Shown: positions 42,401 to 50,706, counted from the first letter of the stretch. The stretch is 64,000 nt of DNA from Solirubrobacter deserti (GCF_027587175.1 NZ_JAPCID010000003.1:62001-126000); one strand, 5' to 3'. Notes: a model not told the origin generated them from the letters alone. Numbers and translations are program-made.

Positions 42401-43408
42401 TCAGTCGATGGGCAACTTGTCGAGCGATCTCTCGATCCAGTCCCTTAGACGAGCGATCAGTGCGCCAGGCAAATCTTCAACTGTGAGCAGGGAGGCAATT
42501 CGGAGCCGATCAAATGGGATGCTGGGCGAGGAGGCGACGTCGTGCCATCTATGAAGCTCCGAGTCCACTCGTGATGGCGTGTGCGGGAACGCGAGCGCAG
42601 CGATCGGCTCGACGGAGAATTGGATCACCTCACGCCATTTGCCGACTTGCATGCTCTTCGCCGCCCAGTCTTTCCCGATCCCGCACTGGCAAAGGACGAC
42701 GAGTTGCCCTGGCGTGGGCTGTTCCGGCGTGTCGTCCGCAAACGATCGCCAGGCCACGACGTCGAGCGTGTAGTCCTTCGCAGCGGGCGACACGTTTCGC
42801 ATCGCCCCCGGCAACTCACCCAGTCGCTTCGACAAACGTCGTGCCTTGGCGACGAAGTCCTCGATCGGCTCGCCATCCTTCTGCGGCCACCCGAACCGGT
42901 ATCCCGTTCCCCCGACGTAGCGAGCCAGGGCGCAAGCCACAATCTCCTCGAATAGCCAGGCCGGCTCGTGGAACGGAATATCAAGCCCAGACTCGAGGCG
43001 CGCGCCAACGAGTGCCAAGAAGGCGTAAAGCGGGTCGTCGTCCCAGAGGCGCAACAGCTCGATCCCGCCGCCGTCGACAGAAAGCGGGTAGGCGCCCCCG
43101 ACCACCTGCGCCCTGAAGCTCAGCTCTCGGAGAACATCGTCGGCTCGCCTGGAGGAGGGGGAGTCTCCAGCCGCCGCTGCGGCGCGAATGTCCTCACGTA
43201 GGGACCGCTCGTCGAACTCCATTTCGTCGTCAGTGAGCTGTTCCTGCTCAAGACGAAGCTCATCCGGCTCGTCGTCTCCGAAAGCGTTGGCAAAGAGCTG
43301 AGCGAGTTGCCCGGTGCCCATTCCGAGCGTGTCGCCGAACATGATCTCGAGCTCAGCCCAGTCGGCCAGCTCCTCAACTGTCGGATCTCCGGCTGGCAGC
43401 TCTATCAC
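42401..43408 (-). CDS. Unrecognised protein with nuclease-like acidic/Lys motif
   Basis: The protein is 335 residues. The N-terminal 80 residues are acidic and helical. The middle has 'VVGGAYPLSVDGGGIELL' and 'WLFEEIVACALARYVGGTGYRFGWP'; near the C-terminus 'YTLDVVAW' (D216) is followed by 'LVVLCQCGIGKDW' (Q241, K246). An E...D...(Q/E)-x-K order like this could be a divergent PD-(D/E)XK fold, but the spacing is not classical. It overlaps the ParB-like gene by 4 nt, so the two proteins are made together. Function is not assigned. Confidence 0.6.
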   Translation of the reverse strand: MIELPAGDPTVEELADWAELEIMFGDTLGMGTGQLAQLFANAFGDDEPDELRLEQEQLTDDEMEFDERSLREDIRAAAAAGDSPSSRRADDVLRELSFRAQVVGGAYPLSVDGGGIELLRLWDDDPLYAFLALVGARLESGLDIPFHEPAWLFEEIVACALARYVGGTGYRFGWPQKDGEPIEDFVAKARRLSKRLGELPGAMRNVSPAAKDYTLDVVAWRSFADDTPEQPTPGQLVVLCQCGIGKDWAAKSMQVGKWREVIQFSVEPIAALAFPHTPSRVDSELHRWHDVASSPSIPFDRLRIASLLTVEDLPGALIARLRDWIERSLDKLPID

Positions 43409-44601
43409 GTCTTGGGAGCCCCAGAAGCGGCGCTGTCTTTCTCAACGGTCCCAGTCGCTGGCGAGGTCTCGACGCTGTCAGCGCGGGGTTCGCCCAGGGT
43501 GCCGACGATCGCGTCCAGCACGCGCGCGACGTCGCGGGCGCGTGAGATGACCTCGGCGTCGCCAACAAAATTGAAGGCCAATCCGTTGGCTCGCACGAGC
43601 TCTGTGCGCGCCTTGTTGAGTGACGTTTGGATGCTGCTCTTGTCTGTATCGCTGAGAGCGAGGGCCCCCGCAAAGTCCCGCTCTTCTTGCAAAAGCACTA
43701 CTGCGTCGGGCGCCCGGAGGACCCGACCTAGATCGGTCAAGCGGCGAGAGTCCGTGAATAGCGGCTTGACATGCGCGCCGTCTCCGAATAGCCAGCTGGC
43801 GAGTTCGGCCACGCGCGGCTCGTTTCCGGGCGGAACCGGTGCTGGGTCGTACGCATCGAATTCGCGGTAGTCCGGGACCCCGACGAACTCGCGGATGCCT
43901 TGAGTCTGTAGGGCGCGATAGAAGACGCCGAAGAAACGCACGGCTCGCTCGACATCCTGGCCGTCATCTTGCGCTTGCCGTAGCGAGGCGTAGGTGATGA
44001 CCTGGCGCCGCACCGCGTCTTGGCGGCTGCCGATCTTTCGTGCCGCGTCTTTGAACGAGGCGCCGCCAGCCACCATCTCGGTCACGAACCGAGCCTTGGC
44101 TTCAGCGGTCCATTGCTCGATGCCCGTGACGTGCCGGAAGCCGAGATAGTCCTCGACTTCGCCACGCTCAGCGTACTGCTGAGTGGGAACGATCTCGAGC
44201 CGATCGCGTACCGCTTCGGCTCGCTCTCGAAGACCTCTCCAGTGTGCACTCCTCTCCACGTGGTTCTGCGCGTCCTCATCGAGCAGCAGCTTTAGCGTCG
44301 CGAGACGACGATTGCCCTCGACTACGACGCGCGCATGGCCGTCATGCTGAGGCCCTTCCGCGTCCTCGTTCGACATGTAGTCCGGCTTGAGAACGAGCAA
44401 GGGCTCCTGCGGAAAGAACCCTTTTTCAAGCATGGATTCGGCGAGTTCGTCGAGGTCGTAGCGCTTGTCGAAGAACTGGATGAGCGCGAACTGGTCGTCG
44501 CCGTCCAGATCTAGCGGAAGTCGGGGGTTTTTGGGATCAAGCAGGAGGTCACCGATAGGGCGACCCACTAGCTGCTTGATGGTTGGTCCGTCGCCGGGCA
44601 T
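43405..44601 (-). CDS. ParB/sulfiredoxin-fold protein
   Basis: The protein is 398 residues. The N-terminal ParB-like domain reads 'LLDPKNPRLPLD', 'ELAESMLEKGFFPQEPLLVL' and 'VVVEGNRRLATLKLLLDE' (residues about 92-109, the ParB box II equivalent). It is followed by helical segments with 'FKDAARKIGSRQDAVRRQVITYASLRQ', an HTH-like stretch. ParB-fold enzymes bind CTP or nucleotides and are used in partitioning and in several defence systems. It leads the minus-strand operon; its stop overlaps the next ATG. Confidence 0.8.
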   Translation of the reverse strand: MPGDGPTIKQLVGRPIGDLLLDPKNPRLPLDLDGDDQFALIQFFDKRYDLDELAESMLEKGFFPQEPLLVLKPDYMSNEDAEGPQHDGHARVVVEGNRRLATLKLLLDEDAQNHVERSAHWRGLRERAEAVRDRLEIVPTQQYAERGEVEDYLGFRHVTGIEQWTAEAKARFVTEMVAGGASFKDAARKIGSRQDAVRRQVITYASLRQAQDDGQDVERAVRFFGVFYRALQTQGIREFVGVPDYREFDAYDPAPVPPGNEPRVAELASWLFGDGAHVKPLFTDSRRLTDLGRVLRAPDAVVLLQEERDFAGALALSDTDKSSIQTSLNKARTELVRANGLAFNFVGDAEVISRARDVARVLDAIVGTLGEPRADSVETSPATGTVEKDSAASGAPKT

Positions 44602-44670
44602 CGGCGCATTATCGCGGCTGGAGGACGCGCCGATACACGGGACGCGGGCCGTCGATGGCCAGAGGTCTCG

Positions 44671-45033
44671 TTAGGGCTCCAGGCTGGTCCGACTTTCGCG
44701 GGCGTCCAAAGCGCTGCGGGTCTCCGAACGGATCCACGCTAAATAGGGCGAGTTGCCGGCGATCACCGGCAGCGCGGTCACGTTCGGAACTTCGTACGGA
44801 TGTCGCGGTACAACGAACTCGACAATGGCTGCCACGAGTGCCTGCCGGGTGCGCAGAAAGGCCCGAGCCTCGTTCGCCTGGTGCACCTCGCCTTTCCAAC
44901 GGTAGATGCTGGTCACTGGGTGAACCACGTGCGCAGACGAGGCGAGGCCCGCGGTTACCAGGTCGCGACAGAGATCCGTCAACCATTCGGGATCGGGCGC
45001 GGTGACTATCACCTCGCAAAGATCGTGCGTCAT
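44671..45033 (-). CDS. cutA: CutA1-family protein
   Basis: The protein is 120 residues, normal for CutA. 'CEVIVTAPDPEWLTDLCRDLVTAGLASSAHV' and 'SIYRWKGEVHQANEARAFLRTR' match the conserved trimer core (the 'WxGE' signature is seen as W-K-G-E), and 'HPYEVPNVTALPVIAGNSPYLAWI' is the typical C-terminal block. CutA1 is a very stable trimer linked to divalent-cation tolerance and, in some contexts, signalling. It overlaps the XRE regulator stop by 4 nt, an uncommon pairing on a mobile element. Confidence 0.9.
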   Translation of the reverse strand: MTHDLCEVIVTAPDPEWLTDLCRDLVTAGLASSAHVVHPVTSIYRWKGEVHQANEARAFLRTRQALVAAIVEFVVPRHPYEVPNVTALPVIAGNSPYLAWIRSETRSALDARESRTSLEP

Positions 45034-45668
45034 GTTGCAGCTCGTTCGGTTCGCTCGCGCACGACGCCTTGCGCCTCTTCGCGGGTTCGCGCCAAGGCGG
45101 CTCGGCCGCTGACGACGGGTCCGTCATAGGAGAGGCCGACCCAGCGGCCGTGCGCGTGTTCGCCTTGGGCGTGCAGCACGAAGTACATGGTGCCCTTTGA
45201 CCGCACGTTGCCGTCGGCCGCTGCGTAGTAGCCCATAAGGATCTGACCGTCCCAGAGGCGGAGTTCGCCGCGCCAGAGATAGCCCCCGCGCTCGTTCTCG
45301 GTGCTGCGCTCGAGCGCTTCGATCTGAATCGTTGAGCCGTGTTGCGACAGGCCGACTGGCTGGGTGGCGATGACTTCCTGGCCGTCGTTGAAGGTCTGCC
45401 AGGCGGCCCACCAGGTGCCTTCGAGCTTGATGCGGTCGCCAGGGGCCCCAGCCAGCTCGTCGAGCGAGACGCCGAGCGCCTGGGCGAGCCGCTGAGCGAC
45501 GCCGAGGACCGGCTGCTGCTCGCCGTTCTCGTACCGCGTGATCTGCCGAGTGTGGATGCCGACCGCGGCTGCGAGACCGGCCTGCGAGAGACCGGCTTCC
45601 TGGCGCAGGCGCTTGATGATCTCGCCGAAGTGGGGCTCGGTTTGGCTCGCTTCCACGGGTGAGGTCAT
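45030..45668 (-). CDS. XRE-family repressor with C-terminal sensing domain
   Basis: The protein is 212 residues. The HTH_XRE domain is at about 15-70 ('IIKRLRQEAGLSQAGLAAAVGIHTRQITRYENGEQQP' region). The C-terminal beta-rich domain ('LEGTWWAAWQTFNDGQEVIATQPV', 'YLWRGELRLWDGQILMGYYAA', 'GTMYFVLHAQGEHAHGRWVGLSYDG') is found in several actinobacterial repressors of unknown input. It is divergent from the replication/transfer module, and symmetric half-sites lie in the shared promoter region, so it is the likely master repressor of the ICE. Confidence 0.85.
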   Translation of the reverse strand: MTSPVEASQTEPHFGEIIKRLRQEAGLSQAGLAAAVGIHTRQITRYENGEQQPVLGVAQRLAQALGVSLDELAGAPGDRIKLEGTWWAAWQTFNDGQEVIATQPVGLSQHGSTIQIEALERSTENERGGYLWRGELRLWDGQILMGYYAAADGNVRSKGTMYFVLHAQGEHAHGRWVGLSYDGPVVSGRAALARTREEAQGVVRERTERAAT

Positions 45669-45682
45669 CGTACAGACCCATC

Positions 45683-45773
45683 AGTCGTTGACAAGACGAC
45701 TTATTAGTCGCTACCGTTGTGGACGTATTCGTCAGGTTCCGACTGACTAGGAGGTCTAGTGTCCGTCCAGTCG
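45683..45773 (+). promoter_or_regulatory. Promoter and XRE operator region of the ICE replication module
   Basis: TTGACA (45,688-45,693) and TACCGT (45,712-45,717) form a -35/-10 pair with an 18-nt spacer, pointing to the Pra-like/FtsK/Rep genes. A half-site AGTCG/CGACT occurs five times (45,683; 45,697; 45,706; 45,740; 45,769). CGACT-TATT-AGTCG forms a palindrome inside the spacer, where a bound repressor would block RNA polymerase. Confidence 0.6.
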
Positions 45774-45793
45774 ACAACGAAGCGGGGTCCGTC

Positions 45794-46141
45794 ATGAAGC
45801 TGCCAATCGACACGTCCGGCATGACATTCATGGCCGCAGCCGAGGCGAGACCGGTCACGGACTTCGAGACGCGTGTGCAGAGAGCCGACGAGAACGGCGA
45901 ACTGCTCTTCAACCTCCAGGTCGTCGCGCTCGATCCCGACGGCGCGCAAATCATCACGGTCAAGGTCGCGGGTGATCCTCAGGTCGCGCAGGGCGCGATG
46001 CTGGCGCTCGAAGGGCTCGTGGCGATGCCCTGGTCGATGAACGACCGATCGGGCGTCGCGTTCCGCGCGAGCGCCGTGAAAATCGTAGGAGTCGCCGGCG
46101 GGTCGCCTAACGGCAAGCCGAGCGAGAAGGCCGCGGCGTAG
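45794..46141 (+). CDS. Actinobacterial ICE activator-like protein (Pra-like)
   Basis: The protein is 115 residues from the ATG at 45,794; the earlier in-frame GTG lies inside the operator region. 'MKLPIDTSGMTFMAAAEARPVTDFETRVQR', 'ENGELLFNLQVVALDPDGAQ', and 'GLVAMPWSMNDRSGVAFRASAVKI' match the small protein that precedes the FtsK-type gene in Streptomyces AICEs (annotated replication, integration and excision activator). The fold looks OB/beta-rich. Role assigned from context and recall of that family. Confidence 0.65.
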   Translation: MKLPIDTSGMTFMAAAEARPVTDFETRVQRADENGELLFNLQVVALDPDGAQIITVKVAGDPQVAQGAMLALEGLVAMPWSMNDRSGVAFRASAVKIVGVAGGSPNGKPSEKAAA

Positions 46142-46150
46142 GTCTCGATC

Positions 46151-47524
46151 ATGTGGCGCCGGTCGTCAGTGGTCCACGTCGTCGATGAACTGGCCCGCGC
46201 GCAGCGGCGTGAGCGCTGGAGGGTCGAGGTCGAGGCGCTGCTCGTCGGGCTCGCGTGGGCCGTGTGGAGCGTGCGCCTGGAACTCGCCCTGGTGCTCGTG
46301 CTCGCGGTAATGCAGCGGCTCGTCGGTGGTGTGCTCGGCTGGATCGCTGTCGTGGCTTGCGTCGCGGGTGTGGTGGCGATCCCGAGGACGCGGCGTTTCC
46401 TGGGGCATCTGCTGCGGGCGATGCATGTCCGGCGGGCGTGGGCACGGGCGACGATCGACGCGGGTGTCGCGGCGGGTCCGTTCCGGTGTCCGGGGGTGTG
46501 GTCGGTCTCGCGGGTGCCTGCGGGTGACGTGCTCGACGTGCATGTGCGGCGTGGGCAGTCGGTCGCTGACCTGGACGCTCGCTCCGAGCACCTGGCGGCG
46601 TGCCTGCGTGCGCGCGAGGTTCGGGTGCTGCGTGATCGGCGGAATGCGGCGCGGGCGAGCGTGCTCGTGATCCGGCGTGATCCGTTCGAGGACGCGGCGC
46701 CTGTGACATGGCCATCGGTCACGACGGAGCGGCTGTCGCTGTGGGAGCCGGTGCCGCTCGGCGTGGACGAGCAGGGCGAGCACGTGGCGGTCTCGCTGGT
46801 CGAGCGCAATGTGCTGATCGGCGGCGAGCCCGGCGCTGGCAAGTCCGCGGCGCTCTCGGTTGTGATCGCTGCGGCCACGCTCGATCCGGAGACGCGCGTG
46901 TGGCTGCTGGACGGCAAGCTCGTGGAGCTGGCGGCGTGGGCGCCCCTCGCTCGGAAGGTCGCCGGCCCGAGCGGCGACGACGCGCTCGCGCTCTTGCGCG
47001 AAGTGCGGGACGTCATGGACGAGCGCTACCGCGAGCTGCTCGCCAAGGGGCAACGCAAGGTCCGTCGCGGCGACGGGCTGCCGCTGCACCTGGTGGTGTG
47101 CGACGAGCTGGCGTTCTACCTGACGGTGCCGGAGAGGGCCGTGCAGAAGGAATTCGCCGAGCTGCTGCGCGACCTGGTGGCCCGCGGCCGAGCGGCCGGC
47201 GTGATCGTCTGCGCCGCCACGCAGAAGCCCGGTGCCGACGTGGTGCCCTCGGCGCTGCGGGACCTGTTCGGGTTCCGGTTGGCGATGCGGTGCACGACGC
47301 CGCAGGCCTCGGACACGATTCTCGGGCAGGGCTGGGCCTCGGCCGGCGCAGACGCGTCCGACATCCCGGGCGCGCAGCGGGGCGTGGGGTATCTGCTCGC
47401 GGACGGCGATCGGCCGGTGCGGATGCGCGGCTACTACCTCAGTGACGAGGACGTGTCGGCGATCGCCGAGCGCGCGTCGGCTGCGCGGGCGGACAAGTGG
47501 CTCGCGGAGGGTGTGAGCGCATGA
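46151..47524 (+). CDS. FtsK/SpoIIIE-type DNA translocase (TraB/TcpA-like)
   Basis: The protein is 457 residues. Two membrane helices (about 35-75) precede a soluble part with Walker A 'GGEPGAGKSAAL', 'VWLLDGKLVELAAW', Walker B 'LHLVVCDELAFYL', and 'VIVCAATQKPGADVVPSALRDLFGFRLAMRC', the FtsK sensor region. In AICEs this protein (TraSA) alone moves double-stranded DNA; in T4SS-type ICEs a relative (TcpA) is the coupling protein. Both options are open here because a T4SS is also present. It overlaps rep by 4 nt. Confidence 0.9.
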   Translation: MWRRSSVVHVVDELARAQRRERWRVEVEALLVGLAWAVWSVRLELALVLVLAVMQRLVGGVLGWIAVVACVAGVVAIPRTRRFLGHLLRAMHVRRAWARATIDAGVAAGPFRCPGVWSVSRVPAGDVLDVHVRRGQSVADLDARSEHLAACLRAREVRVLRDRRNAARASVLVIRRDPFEDAAPVTWPSVTTERLSLWEPVPLGVDEQGEHVAVSLVERNVLIGGEPGAGKSAALSVVIAAATLDPETRVWLLDGKLVELAAWAPLARKVAGPSGDDALALLREVRDVMDERYRELLAKGQRKVRRGDGLPLHLVVCDELAFYLTVPERAVQKEFAELLRDLVARGRAAGVIVCAATQKPGADVVPSALRDLFGFRLAMRCTTPQASDTILGQGWASAGADASDIPGAQRGVGYLLADGDRPVRMRGYYLSDEDVSAIAERASAARADKWLAEGVSA

Positions 47525-48906
47525 CGGCCGTAGCGAGTCCGCTGCTGCAGGACGTGTTCGCGCGCGCGGCCGACCCGAACGAGTGCGAGCGCTTCGAGCG
47601 CCAGCTCAAGTCGGCGGGGTACTGCCGGCGGCCGGTGCGGCTGAAGGGCGGCGTGACGTCGATCGACTCGCAGACGGGCGAGGTCGTCGGCCGCTACTCG
47701 ACCGACGATGAGCCGGACGGGACGCTGCTCAAGTGCTGCGGCAACCGGCGCGAGGCCGTGTGCCCGTCGTGCGCTGAGGTCTACCGCGGTGACGCCTACC
47801 AGCTCGTCGTGAGCGGGATGCGCGGCGGCAAAGGCGTCCCCGAGACCGTCATCGAGCATCCGATGGTGTTCCTGACCCTCACGGCCCCGAGCTTCGGGCC
47901 GGTGCACTCGCGCCGCGTGATCGACGGCCAGGCGCGGCGCTGCCGCCCTCGGCGCGACGGCGGGATCTGCCCGCACGGTGTCCCGCTTGGCTGTTCGCTC
48001 GTCCATGACGAAGACGACGAGCGCCTCGGCGAGCCGCTGTGCACGGAGTGCTTCGAGTACGAGCATGCGGTGCTGTGGAACGCGCTGGCGCCCGAGCTGT
48101 GGCGGCGCACGGCGATCCAGTTCCCGCGCGAGCTCGCCCGGCTCACGGGCGTCAGCCAGAACAAGCTAAGCGCGCGCGTGTCCTACGTGAAAGTGGCCGA
48201 ATTCCAGCGCCGTGGCGCGCTGCATTTCCACTGCGTGCTGCGCCTGGACGTCCTGGACGATGACGGCGAGATCGTTGCGCCACCCGCGCGGTTCACCGAG
48301 CAGCTGCTCGTCGACGCGGCCACCGCGGCGGCCCAGCACGCGTCGTTCCTCTCCCCCGGCTCGCCAGCGCATCCCGGCCTGCCGATCGGTTGGGGCGCGC
48401 AGATCGAGGCGCGCCCGCTGGACGCGGACACGTCGAAGCTGACGGCGGGCTACATCGCCAAGTACGCGACCAAGTCGACCGAGGTCGTCGGCGGGCTGCT
48501 CTACCGGCTCGAGCCCGGCGACATCGACCGCCTGAAGGTCCGCCCGCACGTGCAGCGGTTGGTCAAGACGGCGTGGGACCTCGCGCTGCGCCGCGAGCTG
48601 CACCCGCTCAAGTTGCGCCGCTGGGCGCACCAGCTCGGGTTTCGTGGGCACTGCTTCACCAAGAGCCGCCGCTACTCCACGACCTTCACCGCGCTGCGCC
48701 AGGCTCGCCATGAACACGTGCTGCGCCGCCAGGGCCAGCTGCGCGACCGCAGCCGTGACGTGCGCTACTGGCGCTACAGCGGCGCGGGTTACAGGACCCC
48801 GGGCGATGCGTGGCTCGCCGAGTCCGGTCGCAGGCGGGCGGTACGGCAGCGGCGGGTGGCGCGCGAGGAACTTCGGTCCAGTCCAGTCGAAGGGAGACGA
48901 AGGTGA
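47521..48906 (+). CDS. Rolling-circle replication initiator (RepSA-like, HUH)
   Basis: The protein is 461 residues. An N-terminal zinc region ('LKCCGNRREAVCPSCAEVYR') is followed by 'FLTLTAPSFGPVHSRR', a second Cys/His cluster, and the HUH site 'GALHFHCVLRLD' (H235, H237). Later comes 'LTAGYIAKYATKSTE', which carries the Lys/Tyr region with the probable nicking Tyr Y455... rather, a Tyr in this block. RepSA proteins replicate excised AICEs by rolling circle. With no other relaxase in the element, it may also start transfer. Confidence 0.87.
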   Translation: MTAVASPLLQDVFARAADPNECERFERQLKSAGYCRRPVRLKGGVTSIDSQTGEVVGRYSTDDEPDGTLLKCCGNRREAVCPSCAEVYRGDAYQLVVSGMRGGKGVPETVIEHPMVFLTLTAPSFGPVHSRRVIDGQARRCRPRRDGGICPHGVPLGCSLVHDEDDERLGEPLCTECFEYEHAVLWNALAPELWRRTAIQFPRELARLTGVSQNKLSARVSYVKVAEFQRRGALHFHCVLRLDVLDDDGEIVAPPARFTEQLLVDAATAAAQHASFLSPGSPAHPGLPIGWGAQIEARPLDADTSKLTAGYIAKYATKSTEVVGGLLYRLEPGDIDRLKVRPHVQRLVKTAWDLALRRELHPLKLRRWAHQLGFRGHCFTKSRRYSTTFTALRQARHEHVLRRQGQLRDRSRDVRYWRYSGAGYRTPGDAWLAESGRRRAVRQRRVAREELRSSPVEGRRR

Positions 48907-49121
48907 GTAACGGCGAGCAACAGGCCGAGCGGTACATCACGGCGAAGGAGGTCGGCGATCGGGTCGGGCTGTCGCCGGAGACGATCCTGCGCTACTACCG
49001 CGAGGGCCGGATCCCGGGCCGGCGGCTGCCGGGGCAGGTGCGGCCGATCCGCTTCCTGTGGAGCGAGGTCCAGTCGGTGTGGGACTGCGACCGCCAGCTC
49101 GAGCTGGGTGATGCCGCATGA
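48903..49121 (+). CDS. xis: Excisionase-like HTH protein (Xis)
   Basis: The protein is 72 residues from a GTG overlapping the rep stop. 'YITAKEVGDRVGLSPETILRYYREGRIPGRRLPGQ' is a MerR/Xis-type winged helix (helix-turn-helix 'AKEVGDRVGLSPETIL'), and 'RFLWSEVQSVWD' completes the domain. Such proteins bend DNA at attachment sites to drive excision. It sits directly upstream of a second HTH protein and the integrase. Confidence 0.82.
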   Translation: MSNGEQQAERYITAKEVGDRVGLSPETILRYYREGRIPGRRLPGQVRPIRFLWSEVQSVWDCDRQLELGDAA

Positions 49122-49558
49122 CACCGCGGGCCGGCGCCCCTGAGCAGATCCGCGCGCTGGCGACGGTCACTCTCGACGCTCAGGCGCTCGACGAGCTCGG
49201 GCCGCAGACACTGGATCGGCTGGCCGATCTCGTTGCGCAGCGGCTGGCGGAGCGGCGGGCGGCCGGTGAGGCCCCGCTGCTGACCACGAACGACGTCGCC
49301 GAGATCGCCGGTGTGCACGCGCAGACGGTGCGACGGGCGATCCAGACGGGCGCGCTGCAGGTTGTGGGCTACGTCGGCCAGCGCCCGCGGATGCGGCGCG
49401 AGGACGTTGAAGCCTGGATCGCGAGCAACGAGCCTCCGGACGCGGCGGCGATCCCAGCGGGGCAGCCGCGGCCGGTGCGACGGCGTGCGGGGCGGCAGAG
49501 CTATCCGCGTCCGCTTGGTGACGTGATCCGGACGCTGGGTGTGGGAGCGGAGCGGTGA
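49118..49558 (+). CDS. Second HTH protein next to integrase
   Basis: The protein is 146 residues. A helical N-terminus (ALDELGPQTLDRLADLVAQRL) precedes an excisionase-type HTH ('LLTTNDVAEIAGVHAQTVRRAIQTGALQVVGYVGQRP', about 53-90) and a basic tail ('RPVRRRAGRQSYPRPLG'). It overlaps both xis and int by 4 nt. It may act with Xis in directionality control or regulate the module. Confidence 0.7.
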   Translation: MTPRAGAPEQIRALATVTLDAQALDELGPQTLDRLADLVAQRLAERRAAGEAPLLTTNDVAEIAGVHAQTVRRAIQTGALQVVGYVGQRPRMRREDVEAWIASNEPPDAAAIPAGQPRPVRRRAGRQSYPRPLGDVIRTLGVGAER

Positions 49559-50706
49559 GCCTGCACCGAGTCAAGCGCGAGGACGGCTCGGTCGTTTGGC
49601 GGGTGCGTTGGCGTGACGGCGGACGTGGTTCGGCGGAGCGCTCGCGAACGTTCACGCGCAAGTCGGACGCGCAGCACTTCGAGGACGAGCTGCGGCGGCG
49701 CCGACGGCTCGGTGAGCTGGGGCTGCTGATCGCGTCCAAGGAGACGCTTGACGAGTACGTGACCGGGACGTGGGCGCCGACGCATTTGCCGACGCTCGCG
49801 CCGGCGACGGCGAAGGTCTACGGGTCGTTGTACGACAAGCACATCTCGCCGTTCCTCGGACACCTGAAGCTGATCGAGATCACGCCGGAGGCGATCTCGC
49901 ACTGGCAGGCGGAGCGGCTCTCAGACGGCGCCGGTCGGGTTTCGATCCTGAAGGCGCTGTCGGTGCTGGGTTCGATCCTGCAGCGGGCGGTCGAGTCGGA
50001 GCGGCTCGCGCGCAACCCTGCTCGGCTGGTGCGCAAGGTCCGCCGGCCGCCGAAGGGCGAGGTCCGGCCGCTCGCGCCCAAGACCGTCGAGGCGATGCGC
50101 GCGGCGAGCACGCATCGGGACGCGACGCTGATCTCGGTCCTGGCCTACGCGGGATTGCGGCCGCAGGAGGCGCTCGCGCTGCGCTGGCGCGACATCGGCG
50201 AGCGGACGACCGTCATCAACGCGTCCAAGACCGGGCAGCGCCGCAACGTGCGGCTGCTCGAACCGCTCCGCGAGGACCTGGACGCGTGGCGCAAGGCGCA
50301 GCCCAACGTGCGCGAGGACGGGCTCGTGTTCCCCGGCGAGGACGGCGAGCGCTGGGCGCCGGACGCCTACAAGAGCTGGGCGCGCAAGAAGCCGCGCGGT
50401 CGCCGCAAGCCGGGCGAGAAGCAGCGCAGCGGCAGCCCGGGACCGTTCGCGCGGGCGGCGATCAAGGCCGGCGTTCCGGAGGCCACGCCGTACACGCTGC
50501 GGCACAGCTTCTGCTCGCTGCTGCTGCACGAGGGGCGCTCGGTGGTCTACGTCGCGCGCCAGCTCGGCCACGACGCGGCGCTCACTTTGGGCACCTACGG
50601 GCATGTGATCGACGAGCTCGACGAGGCGCCGAGAATCGGCGCTGAAGAGGCGATCCGGGCGGCCCGTGTGTCACGGGTGCGGGATGAGGCGAAATCTGAT
50701 GCTTGA
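49555..50706 (+). CDS. int: Tyrosine site-specific integrase
   Basis: The protein is 383 residues (GTG start). It has an N-terminal arm-binding region, a SAM-like core-binding domain (about 65-150) and a catalytic domain with R202 ('AGLRPQEALALRW'), R316 and H317 ('TPYTLRHSF'; the usual first His of HxxR is Tyr313), H339 ('LGHDAAL') and nucleophile Y348 ('TYGHV'). It lies 52 nt from the right attachment core and would recombine the 46-bp cores in tRNA-Thr. Arrangement rep-xis-int is the standard AICE order. Confidence 0.94.
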   Translation: MSLHRVKREDGSVVWRVRWRDGGRGSAERSRTFTRKSDAQHFEDELRRRRRLGELGLLIASKETLDEYVTGTWAPTHLPTLAPATAKVYGSLYDKHISPFLGHLKLIEITPEAISHWQAERLSDGAGRVSILKALSVLGSILQRAVESERLARNPARLVRKVRRPPKGEVRPLAPKTVEAMRAASTHRDATLISVLAYAGLRPQEALALRWRDIGERTTVINASKTGQRRNVRLLEPLREDLDAWRKAQPNVREDGLVFPGEDGERWAPDAYKSWARKKPRGRRKPGEKQRSGSPGPFARAAIKAGVPEATPYTLRHSFCSLLLHEGRSVVYVARQLGHDAALTLGTYGHVIDELDEAPRIGAEEAIRAARVSRVRDEAKSDA

